64,000 nt of DNA from Actinokineospora spheciospongiae (lineage in GTDB: Bacteria; Actinomycetota; Actinomycetes; Mycobacteriales; Pseudonocardiaceae). This document shows, in pieces, positions 24,820 to 32,304 of the stretch (position 1 is the stretch's first letter; each line of letters begins with the position of its first letter). Made by a program: the position numbers and the translations under genes. The DNA is taken from NCBI RefSeq assembly GCF_000564855.1, contig NZ_AYXG01000048.1, positions 1 through 64,000 of the forward strand, read 5' to 3'. The notes under the pieces were generated by a model. The model was not told the DNA's origin. It saw nothing but the letters and a program-made list of their open reading frames with translations, and made no database searches.

Positions 24820-26292
24820 ATGTCGACCGAGACCGACGTGGTGATCGCCGGTGGCGGTCCGGTGGGCCTGATGCTGGCCGCCGAGCTGGCCCTCGCCGGG
24901 GTGCGCACCACCGTGCTGGAGCGCGAACCCACCCCGCCACCGCACGCCCGCGCCTGGGGCCTGCACGCCCGCACGGCGGAGACCCTGGACCGCCGCGGGC
25001 TCCTGGCCCCGCTGCTGCACGAGAAAGCGCGGTGGCCGAAGATGCCGTTCGCGGGCCTGTGGCCGCTGTTGGAGCTGTCCGCGCTCGACTCCGACCACCC
25101 ATACCTGGTCAACGTGCCGCAAACACGGGTGGAGGCCGTGCTCGCCGACCGCGCGGCATCCGCGGGCGCGGCGATCCGGCGGGGCGGCGCGGTGGTCGGC
25201 CTGCGCCAAGACGCGGACGGGGTGGTGGTGGAGGCGACCGGACCGGACGGGGTGTACGAGATCCGCGCGCTGTTCGCGGTCGGCTGCGACGGCGGGCGCA
25301 GCACCGTGCGTGAGCTGGCGGGAATCGACTTCCCGGGCACCGACCCGACGGTCGGATCGCTGCTGTGCGACTGCACTCTGCCGACGATGGCCGACGAGCG
25401 GCGCGGGATCACGCGCACCGAGCGCGGCACGGTCAACATCAACCCGCGACCCAGCGGTGAGGTGCGGATCGTCACCACCGAGTTCGGCAGGCCGCACGCC
25501 GACCGGGGGGCACCGGTGACCGCCGAGGAGTTCCGGGCGGCGGTGCGGCGGGTGCTGGGTCGCGACCTGGACCTGGTGGACCCGACGTACCTGACCCGGT
25601 TCGGGGACGCGACGCGGCAGGCGCGGCGGTACCGGGCGGGGCGGGTGCTGCTGGCGGGCGACGCGGCCCACGTGCACTTCCCATACGGCGGGCTGGGACT
25701 GAACCTGGGGTTGCAGGACGCGGTGAACCTCGGGTGGAAGCTGGCGGCGGAGGTGTCCGGGTGGGCGTCCGAGGGGCTGCTGGACAGCTACGAGGCCGAG
25801 CGGCACCCGGTGGCGGCGGCGGTGCTGGAACACAGCCGGACGCAGCTCGCGCTGCTGAACCCGGACCGGAACGTGACGGCGCTGCGGGTGCTGTTCGGGG
25901 AGCTGCTGGCGATCCCGGAGGTGAACCGGTTGCTGGCCGCGCGGTGCACGGGGACGGACACCGAGTACCCGGGCGCCCGGTTCGCGGCGGACCTGGCGCT
26001 GAGTACGGCGGACGGGGTGACCCGGTTGAGCGGGTTGCTGTACGAGGGGCGGGGGGTGCTGGTGGACCTGACCGGGGAGGACTGGGCAGGCCGGGTGGCG
26101 GCGCCGTGGGCGGAGCGGGTGCGGGTGATCTCGGCGACCGCCGAGGGCGCGCCCGCGGCGGCCCTGCTGGTGCGCCCGGACGGCTACCTGGCCTGGTCGG
26201 CGGGCGTCGGGGAGGCGGAGCCGCCGGAGACGGGGCCGCAGGAGGCGGGATTGCGGGAGGCGCTGCGGACGTGGTTCGGCGTGGTGGTGTGA
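24820..26292 (+). CDS. Flavin monooxygenase (PgaE/Rox type)
   Basis: Encodes 490 residues, preceded by GAGGAGG. FAD motif VVIAGGGPVGLMLAAELALAG, DG motif VGCDGGRSTVRELAGI, and GD motif VLLAGDAAHVHFPYGGLGLNLGLQDAVNLGWKL with the LNLGLQDAVNL extension typical of PgaE, RdmE-related and rifampicin hydroxylases. At about 490 residues it has the usual length of angucycline-type oxygenases with a C-terminal thioredoxin-like domain (PAAALLVRPDGYLAWS). Cotranscribed with the methyltransferase-fold gene. Likely acts on the polycyclic intermediate. Confidence 0.88.
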   Translation: MSTETDVVIAGGGPVGLMLAAELALAGVRTTVLEREPTPPPHARAWGLHARTAETLDRRGLLAPLLHEKARWPKMPFAGLWPLLELSALDSDHPYLVNVPQTRVEAVLADRAASAGAAIRRGGAVVGLRQDADGVVVEATGPDGVYEIRALFAVGCDGGRSTVRELAGIDFPGTDPTVGSLLCDCTLPTMADERRGITRTERGTVNINPRPSGEVRIVTTEFGRPHADRGAPVTAEEFRAAVRRVLGRDLDLVDPTYLTRFGDATRQARRYRAGRVLLAGDAAHVHFPYGGLGLNLGLQDAVNLGWKLAAEVSGWASEGLLDSYEAERHPVAAAVLEHSRTQLALLNPDRNVTALRVLFGELLAIPEVNRLLAARCTGTDTEYPGARFAADLALSTADGVTRLSGLLYEGRGVLVDLTGEDWAGRVAAPWAERVRVISATAEGAPAAALLVRPDGYLAWSAGVGEAEPPETGPQEAGLREALRTWFGVVV

Positions 26293-26493
26293 GGACGGTT
26301 CCCACCACCGCCCGCACGTCACCGCGCGCTCTGACCACCACGTTGCGCTTGGCGCACTCCGCCTGTGGTTGCCGCGCCCGGTTGACGTGCTCTCGTCGGC
26401 GCGCTCCCGTTGGTGCGCCCTGGTCACCGCACTCTGCCCACTGTGGCCTGGTTGCCGCTTTCCGGCTGCCGGGTTCTTGTCGCCGCGGGTCTC

Positions 26494-27459
26494 TCATCGG
26501 GACACGCGGTGGCGGGAACCCCGTACGCGCTCCGCGGCGAAGGCGACGGCGAGTTGCGCCACGTCCGCGGGTGACAGCCGGATTCCGGTCGCGGCGGCGT
26601 TCTCCTCGACGTGCTCGGCGCGCCTGCTGCCGGGGATCGGCACGACGTCCTCGCCCTGGGCCAGCAACCACGCCAGCGCGATCTGGCTCGGACTGCGCCC
26701 CTCCCGGGCCGCGATCGCCTCCAGCGGGGCGAGCAGTGCCCGGTTGTGGTGGAAGTTCTCACCTCGCAGGCGCGGGTGGTTGCGGCGGTGGTCGCCCTCG
26801 GCGAAGTCCGCCGGGGACCGCAGCGCCGCCGACAGAAAACCCTTGCCCAGCGGCGTGTGCGCCACGAAACCGATCCCCAGCTCCCGAAGTGCCGGGAGGA
26901 CCTCCTCCCGCACGCCCCGCTCCCACAGCGAGTACTCGCTCTCCACCGCCGTGATCGGGTGGACCGCGTGCGCCCCGCGCACGTCCGCGGGCGCGGCCTC
27001 GGACAGCCCGATGTGGCGCACCTTCCCCGCCGCGACCAGCTCGGCCAACGCGCCGACGCTCTCGGCCACCGGGACGTCCGGGTCCACCCGGGCCAGGTAG
27101 TACAGGTCGACGTGGTCGACCCCCAGCCTGCGCAGGGAGGCGTCACAGGCGCGGTGGAGGTAGGTGGGCGTGCCGTCCAGGACCACCGGGGGGCCACCGG
27201 GGACCCGGGAGCGGGCGCCACCCCTGGTCGCCAGCACCACCCGGTCGCGTATCCCGCGCACCGCCCGGCCCACCAGCTCCTCGTTCGCCCCGCCCCCGTA
27301 GAAGTCCGCCGTGTCCACGAGGGAGACCCCGAGGTCGACCGCGCGGCGGATGGCGGCCGCGCACCGGTCCGCCTCGGCCGGGCCGTAGCCGCCGGTCATC
27401 CCCAGGCAGCCCAGGCCGAGCGCGGACACGACCAAGCTGCCCAGCTCTCTGTTCTCCAT
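26494..27459 (-). CDS. Aldo/keto reductase with altered catalytic residues
   Basis: Encodes 321 residues from the ATG at 27459. The (beta/alpha)8 fold is clear: LGLGCLGMTGGYG, VDTADFYGGGANEELVGRAVRG, EYSLWERGVREEVLPALRELGIGFVAHTPLGKGFL, and the NADPH-binding PIPGSRRAEHVEENAAA. The tetrad Asp and Tyr are kept in DTADFYG, but the Lys position reads VLATRGG (Arg) and the His position reads DLYYLARVDP (Ala). In well-studied family members the Lys and His are needed for proton relay, so this may be a poor reductase or have a shifted mechanism. Relatives in polyketide clusters reduce side-chain or sugar ketones. Divergent from an aromatase gene with shared SARP-like boxes. Confidence 0.85.
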   Translation of the reverse strand: MENRELGSLVVSALGLGCLGMTGGYGPAEADRCAAAIRRAVDLGVSLVDTADFYGGGANEELVGRAVRGIRDRVVLATRGGARSRVPGGPPVVLDGTPTYLHRACDASLRRLGVDHVDLYYLARVDPDVPVAESVGALAELVAAGKVRHIGLSEAAPADVRGAHAVHPITAVESEYSLWERGVREEVLPALRELGIGFVAHTPLGKGFLSAALRSPADFAEGDHRRNHPRLRGENFHHNRALLAPLEAIAAREGRSPSQIALAWLLAQGEDVVPIPGSRRAEHVEENAAATGIRLSPADVAQLAVAFAAERVRGSRHRVSR

Positions 27460-27481
27460 GCACCGCACGGTCCCCAGCGGC

Positions 27482-27511
27482 GGTCCAACGGCGTTGGAGC
27501 CGCGCTCAAGC
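27482..27511. promoter_or_regulatory. SARP-like boxes between aldo/keto reductase and aromatase
   Basis: Plus-strand heptamers GTCCAAC (27483), TTGGAGC (27494) and CTCAAGC (27505) are phased at 11 bp and end 50 nt before the GTG at 27561. Because the motif is nearly self-complementary, minus-strand copies also phase towards the reductase start at 27459. Individual repeats match the (T/G)TCGAGC consensus at about 5 of 7 positions, so this is the weakest of the set. Confidence 0.5.
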
Positions 27512-27560
27512 GGTCGGTGCCAGGTTCGGGGAACCAGACCACGCACGAGAGGAGCGCACC

Positions 27561-28487
27561 GTGTCGACAGCAAGGCAGTCGGTCCAGGCGACCACCGTGG
27601 ACGCAGCCGCGGACACCCTGTTCGACCTGATCGCCGAGGTCGAGCAGGCGAAGCGGGTGTTCACCACCGTCATCCACACCGAGTACCTGCGGCGGGAGGA
27701 GACCAGCGACCGCGTCGAGCGCTGGTCGTGGGACGACAAGACCGGGGTGGTGCGCAACTGGCGGGCGAGCCGGACCCTGGACCGGGGCGCCGGTCGGATC
27801 ACCTTCCGGCACGAGAACCCCCCGGCGGGGTTGGACTCGGTCACCGGGGAATGGACGTTCAAGCCCCTCTCGGCGGACCGGACCACCGTCGAGCTGCGCC
27901 ACGACTTTCAGGCCGCGGACCAGCAGGCGGGCGAGCGGCTCGACCGGGGCGCGGCCACCCAGCTCGCCCAGCTCGCCCGGTTCGCCGCCGACCTGGAGCG
28001 AATCCGGGAATACGAGGTGTCCTACGAGGTGGAACTGCTGATCCCGGCTTCCGCCGACGAGCTCTACGACTACTTCTCCGACGCCGCGCGGTGGCCGGAG
28101 CGGATTCCGCACTGCCTCAGCGTCCGGCTGTCGGAGGACGTCGCGCCCGCGCAGGTGGTGGAGATGGACGTGCAGGTGCCCAGCGGGGCGGTGCACACCA
28201 CCAAGCAGGCGCGGATCTGCTTCCCCGGTGAGAAGGTCGTCTGGCGGCAGCTCGCAGGTCTCCCGCCGCTCGACGACGCGCTGTTCGGGTACATGAGCTT
28301 CACCCCGACCGAGGGCGGTGTGCTGGCCAGGGCGGGCTCCACCGAGCTGCTCAAGCCGCGGGCGGTGGCCAAGCGGGGGTGGGAGGCGCAGGAGGCCAAG
28401 GACCACGTCGCCGAGGTGCGCGGCGGGCGCAACCTGGACGCGCTGAACAGCGCGGCCGAGTACCTGGCCAGGAAGGCGGCCCGGTGA
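27561..28487 (+). CDS. Didomain aromatase/cyclase (first copy)
   Basis: Encodes 308 residues from a GTG with GAGAGGAG upstream. Two SRPBCC (START-like) domains: residues about 1-140 (VQATTVDAAADTLFDLIAEVEQ) and 150-300 (YEVELLIPASADELYDYFSDAARWPERIPHCLSVRL). Didomain cyclases close and aromatise the first ring of a poly-beta-ketone on ACP. It differs strongly from the second didomain protein at 33908-34861; its N-terminal domain is the more divergent. Possibly one acts on the first ring and the other on a later ring. Coupled (GTGA) to the Gfo/Idh/MocA gene. Confidence 0.85.
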   Translation: MSTARQSVQATTVDAAADTLFDLIAEVEQAKRVFTTVIHTEYLRREETSDRVERWSWDDKTGVVRNWRASRTLDRGAGRITFRHENPPAGLDSVTGEWTFKPLSADRTTVELRHDFQAADQQAGERLDRGAATQLAQLARFAADLERIREYEVSYEVELLIPASADELYDYFSDAARWPERIPHCLSVRLSEDVAPAQVVEMDVQVPSGAVHTTKQARICFPGEKVVWRQLAGLPPLDDALFGYMSFTPTEGGVLARAGSTELLKPRAVAKRGWEAQEAKDHVAEVRGGRNLDALNSAAEYLARKAAR

Positions 28488-29587
28488 GCGGGCCCAGGGT
28501 CGGGATGTTCGGCCACGGGTGGTGGTCCCGCAAGTACCTGGTGCCCGCCCTGGCCGGGGCGGGGGCGGACCTGGTGGCGGTGTGCGGGCGCGACCCCGGC
28601 CGGGCCGCCGAGGCCGCGGCCGGGTTCGGCGTGGCGCGCTCGTTCCACCGGCTGGAGGACATGCTCGACGCGGTCGCGCTCGACGCCCTGGTGATCGCCT
28701 CCTCGCCCTCGTCGCACCTCGCCGCCGTCACCGCGGCCGGGGCGGCGGGGCTGGCGGTCTTCTGCGAGAAGCCCCTCGCCCGCGACGCGGCGGAGACGGC
28801 GCGGATGCTCCGGGCGTGCGCGGGGGCCAACACCGTGGTCGGGTTCACCCAGCGGTGGAACCCGGCGATGCGGACGGTCAAGCGGCTGCTGGCCGAGGGG
28901 GCCGTCGGCCGGGTGCGGCACGTGCGCTACCGGACGGCCAGTTCCCTGTCCGCGGACCCCGGCACCCCGTGGGACTGGCGGTACGACCCCCGTGAGTACG
29001 CCCACGGCGTCCTCAGCGACCTCGGGCCGCACGCGGTCGACCTGATCCGGTGGCTCGTCGGCGACATCACCGAGGTGAGCGCCACCGGGCACACCGTGCA
29101 CGGTTCGCGCACCGCGGCGAACGGCACCGAGGCGATCGTGCGCAACTGGGACGAATGCGCGGTGACCGCGCGGTTGGCCTCCGGCGCGCACGCCTCGCTC
29201 GCGCTGAGCCGGGTGCTGCCGATCAGCCCGTACCGGCGGTTCCAGAACGAGCTCGACGTCGTCGGCAGCCGCGGCACACTGGCCTTCACCTCGGACCGGC
29301 CGGTGGAGGTGGTGCTCGCCCCGGCGGGCGGTGAGCCGCGGGCGGTGCCGGTCGACGAGCTGGAACCGCTCGCCGACGCCGGGCCGTTCGAGCAGCTCAT
29401 GGCGGTGATGCGGCACGGCGCCGCGCGGCAGGGGCACGACATGGTCGAGGTCTTCCGAGGCGGGGCACCCGAGCACGCGCCCACCCTGGCAGACGGGCAC
29501 ACCGGGCAACTGGTGCTCGACGCGGCGGCCGCGTCGGCGGCCGCGCGGGCGTGGACGCCCTGCCCCGAACCCGCGCCGGTGCGCTGA
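28484..29587 (+). CDS. Gfo/Idh/MocA-family oxidoreductase
   Basis: Encodes 367 residues from a GTG that overlaps the aromatase stop. The N-terminal Rossmann fold starts at GMFGHGWWSRKYLVPALAGAG; the family's catalytic Lys motif is VFCEKPLARDAAETARML. The C-terminal alpha/beta domain includes GVLSDLGPHAVDLIRWLVGDI, the GPH-x2-D-x4 motif. Such enzymes oxidise or reduce sugars or cyclic alcohols with NAD(P). Tight coupling to a cyclase gene favours action on the polyketide (ketone reduction or ring oxidation) over sugar metabolism, but a hexose ketoreductase role cannot be excluded. Confidence 0.87.
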   Translation: MSGPRVGMFGHGWWSRKYLVPALAGAGADLVAVCGRDPGRAAEAAAGFGVARSFHRLEDMLDAVALDALVIASSPSSHLAAVTAAGAAGLAVFCEKPLARDAAETARMLRACAGANTVVGFTQRWNPAMRTVKRLLAEGAVGRVRHVRYRTASSLSADPGTPWDWRYDPREYAHGVLSDLGPHAVDLIRWLVGDITEVSATGHTVHGSRTAANGTEAIVRNWDECAVTARLASGAHASLALSRVLPISPYRRFQNELDVVGSRGTLAFTSDRPVEVVLAPAGGEPRAVPVDELEPLADAGPFEQLMAVMRHGAARQGHDMVEVFRGGAPEHAPTLADGHTGQLVLDAAAASAAARAWTPCPEPAPVR

Positions 29588-29609
29588 ACGGGCCCGGGTG
29601 GGCGTGCGG

Positions 29610-30380
29610 TCAGTCGACGGTGGCGACGGCCCGCGTCCACCCGGCACCCGCCCTGGCGAGCTTGACGGGGAAGCAGGTGACCGAGAAGCCGAACGGGGCA
29701 GGCAGCGCGCCCAGGTTGCCCAACCGCTCGATCTGGCAGTACTCGCGCTCGCGGCCCACCATGTGCGCGGGCCAGAGCACACCGGGGTCGCCGGTTCGGT
29801 TGTACTCCTCGATGATGTGCGGGAACGGCGCGTCCAGGCTGAACGCGTCCGTCCCGATCACCCGCACCCCTTGGTCGAGGAGCAGGTGCACCGCTGACGC
29901 GTCGAGCCCGGTGAACCGGCTGAAGTAGGCCGGGGTGCCCAGGTGCGCGTCGGCACCGGTGCGCAGCAGGACGATGTCCAGCGGTCGCAGCCGGTACCCG
30001 ATCCGGCGCAGCTCGGCGGCGATGTGGTCGGCGCCGACGCGGGGCGCGCCCGCGCCGCGCAGGTCGAGCAGCACCCCCGGGCGCTGGAACCAGTCCAGCG
30101 GCATCTGGTCGATGGTCTTCGGCGTCCCGTAGGACGCGGTGGACCCGTAGTGGGCGGGCGCGTCGACGTGCGTGCCGGTGTGCACGGTCAGGGTGAAGGT
30201 GTCGTTGTTGAGGAACTCCCCGCCGGGCAGCGCGGACGGGTCGAGGTCGAGCCCCAGGTGTTCGAGCATCTCCGCGCACATGTGCTTGGCGCCCTCGGCG
30301 GGCGTCATCACCTCGTGCACCACGGGGTCCGGCTCCCAGAAGGTCGCGTCGACGGGCGAGGACAGGTCGATCAGCGCCAC
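29610..30380 (-). CDS. Cyclase-family protein (kynurenine formamidase fold)
   Basis: Encodes 256 residues from a GTG preceded by GGAGAG. The metal-binding signature HTGTHVDAPAHYG (HxGTHxDxPxH) and DIVLLRTGADAHLG segment place it in the PF04199 cyclase/formamidase family. In oxytetracycline, mithramycin and related clusters members (OxyN, MtmX type) are late-ring cyclases. It is the terminal gene of the KR-aromatase-ligase-hydroxylase operon, which supports a role in later ring closure. Convergent with the Gfo/Idh/MocA gene, 22 nt away. Confidence 0.87.
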   Translation of the reverse strand: MALIDLSSPVDATFWEPDPVVHEVMTPAEGAKHMCAEMLEHLGLDLDPSALPGGEFLNNDTFTLTVHTGTHVDAPAHYGSTASYGTPKTIDQMPLDWFQRPGVLLDLRGAGAPRVGADHIAAELRRIGYRLRPLDIVLLRTGADAHLGTPAYFSRFTGLDASAVHLLLDQGVRVIGTDAFSLDAPFPHIIEEYNRTGDPGVLWPAHMVGREREYCQIERLGNLGALPAPFGFSVTCFPVKLARAGAGWTRAVATVD

Positions 30381-30403
30381 GGTGGCTCTCCTCTTCTGCG
30401 GGG

Positions 30404-31630
30404 TCAGCGGACGAACAGCTCGGTGGCGATCCGGATGCGCGGGTTGCCGTAGGCGAGCCGGTTGAGCACCTTGCGGAACACCGGGGTGCGGGACATGACC
30501 CTGGCCGCGGTGGGCCGCACGGCCGAGACCAGGCCGCCCTGCGACAACATGGCCCGGCTCTGCAACTGCTGCAGCCGCACGACCTTGGCGATGTCCGCGC
30601 GGCGGGCGGAGGGGAACCGGCCGAGGAACGCCGCGGTCGCGTCGCCCGCGGCCTTGGAGGCCATGAGCAGCGGGTGGGCGAGCACGGCGTCCTGCACGGC
30701 GAGGTTGATGCCCTGGGCCCCGATCGGGCTGTGCGTGTGCGCGGCGTCGCCGAGCAGCACCAGGCCGTCGGCCACCCAGTGCCGGGCGGTGCCGGAGAAC
30801 ACGTCGAGCACGCTGAGGTCGCCCAGCCGGGTCAAGTGCTCGCGCACCTGATCTGCGTAGGCGGGCACGGCCAGTGCGATCTGCTCGCGGAGGTGGTCGA
30901 GGCCGCGGGCGGCGAGCGGGCGGTAGCCGTGGTGCGGGAACGTCCAGCCGATCTGGACGGTGTCCGGGTAGGACTTGTAGGCCAGCACCGGGTTCCCCAT
31001 GGCGCGGAAGATCTGCACCGCGTCCGGGGTGGCGTCGGTCAGCGGCAGCTTGAACCACAACACGTCCTGGTCGAACACGTCGATCCGGTCCTCCGGGATG
31101 CCCGCCAGCCGTCGCACCTTGGAGAACCGGCCGTCCGCGGCCACCACGCAGTGCGCCAGCACCACCCGCTCGCCCTCGGCGCAGCGGGTGACCACCCCCT
31201 CGACCCGGCCGTCGGCGCGCACCAGGTCGGTGACCCGGTGCGCGGCCAGGTGGACCGCGCCGTGCCGCTCGGCGGCGGCGAGCAGCTCACCGAGCAGGTG
31301 CGGCTGCGGAACGCTGAGCAGGCAGTTGTGCGGTCCGGGCAGGCGGCCGTAGTCGATGTCGACCAGCACCCGGTCGCGGTCGACGAACCGGAACCGCCGG
31401 TGCGGGTGGGCGCCGCGGTCGCGGGCGCCGTCGAGCACCCCCAGCCCGGCGAGCAGCGCCTGCCCACCGGGCTGGAGGATCTCGCCGCGGTAGGCGCGGT
31501 CGAGCGAGCGGCTGCGCTCGACGACCACGACCCGCGCGCCGGACCTGGCCAACAACAGCGCCAGCGTCAGCCCGGCGGGCCCGCCGCCCACGACGCAGAA
31601 GTCCACGCGCAGGTCGGCGAGGGCGGTCAT
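30404..31630 (-). CDS. Short flavin-dependent monooxygenase
   Basis: Encodes 408 residues; the ATG overlaps the preceding TGA (ATGA). FAD motif FCVVGGGPAGLTLALLLARSG, then a YRGEILQPGGQALLAGLG segment, DG-type motif VVAADGRFSKVRRLAG, and GD motif LVLLGDAAHTHSPIGAQGINLAVQDAVLAHPLL. It lacks the thioredoxin-like C-terminal domain of the larger hydroxylases and resembles ubiquinone/menaquinone-type and small polyketide oxygenases. Probably oxidises the aglycone; coupling to the ligase-ABM gene suggests the two oxygenases may act in sequence. Confidence 0.87.
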   Translation of the reverse strand: MTALADLRVDFCVVGGGPAGLTLALLLARSGARVVVVERSRSLDRAYRGEILQPGGQALLAGLGVLDGARDRGAHPHRRFRFVDRDRVLVDIDYGRLPGPHNCLLSVPQPHLLGELLAAAERHGAVHLAAHRVTDLVRADGRVEGVVTRCAEGERVVLAHCVVAADGRFSKVRRLAGIPEDRIDVFDQDVLWFKLPLTDATPDAVQIFRAMGNPVLAYKSYPDTVQIGWTFPHHGYRPLAARGLDHLREQIALAVPAYADQVREHLTRLGDLSVLDVFSGTARHWVADGLVLLGDAAHTHSPIGAQGINLAVQDAVLAHPLLMASKAAGDATAAFLGRFPSARRADIAKVVRLQQLQSRAMLSQGGLVSAVRPTAARVMSRTPVFRKVLNRLAYGNPRIRIATELFVR

Positions 31631-32304
31631 CCCTGCCTGCCCGCGGCGGTGGGCGTCTCCTCGTCGGCCGGCGCCCGGTTCCAGGCCACGTGGGTCACCC
31701 GTTCGACGGTGATCTCGGCGGTGCTCGCCAGCCGGGCGTGCTCGGGGCCGGAAACGGCCACCTCGCGGGCGGCCGGGTCCCACCAGTACTCCAGGCCGGT
31801 GCAGGTGCCCGCGTCGCGCAGCGAGCGGTTGAGGTCGGCGTAGCCGAAGCCGCGGATCTCGCGGATGTGCGTGGCGAAGGCGGTGAACGCCGCGTCGAAC
31901 TCCTCCGCCGACCCGGTGCCGCGGTAGGTGGTGATCGTCATCAGCGGGGTGCCGAACTCCGCGCGCTCCCCCGCGGACTCGGCGGCGTTGACCCGAAACA
32001 GGTTCTTGCACAGGTCGAGGTCGGCCTTGCGCAGCATCGACTGCATCACGCCTTGGTGGTCGCGGAACTCGGGGCTCTGCACCACCTTCTGGAAGGCCTC
32101 CTGGTCGAGCCACCAGCCGAAGTTGACGTAGACCGACGGGTCGTCGGCCAACCGGACGGCCTGGTGCGCGCCGAACCCGTCCTGCCCGCGCATGTACTCC
32201 ACGTGTTCGAGGAAGAAGCGCTCGAACTCCAGGGGGTCGCCCGCGGTGCTGAAGCGCGCGATCACCGTGATCAGGTTGCTCAGGTCCTTGCCGTCGTCGG
32301 CCAT
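31627..32304 (-). CDS. Possible free ABM-domain monooxygenase from an internal start
   Basis: Alternative 225-residue product of the 3' third of the ligase gene, starting at the ATG at 32302-32304 just after GGAGGACGGGA. It contains two ferredoxin-like ABM domains (LITVIARFSTAGDPLEFERFFLEHVEYMRGQDGF and LMTITTYRGTGSAEEFDAAFTAFATHIREI). This is the size of stand-alone didomain oxygenases in other aromatic polyketide clusters, which turn hydroquinone-like intermediates into quinones. Both fused and free forms could be made; the sequence alone cannot decide. Confidence 0.5.
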   Translation of the reverse strand: MADDGKDLSNLITVIARFSTAGDPLEFERFFLEHVEYMRGQDGFGAHQAVRLADDPSVYVNFGWWLDQEAFQKVVQSPEFRDHQGVMQSMLRKADLDLCKNLFRVNAAESAGERAEFGTPLMTITTYRGTGSAEEFDAAFTAFATHIREIRGFGYADLNRSLRDAGTCTGLEYWWDPAAREVAVSGPEHARLASTAEITVERVTHVAWNRAPADEETPTAAGRQG

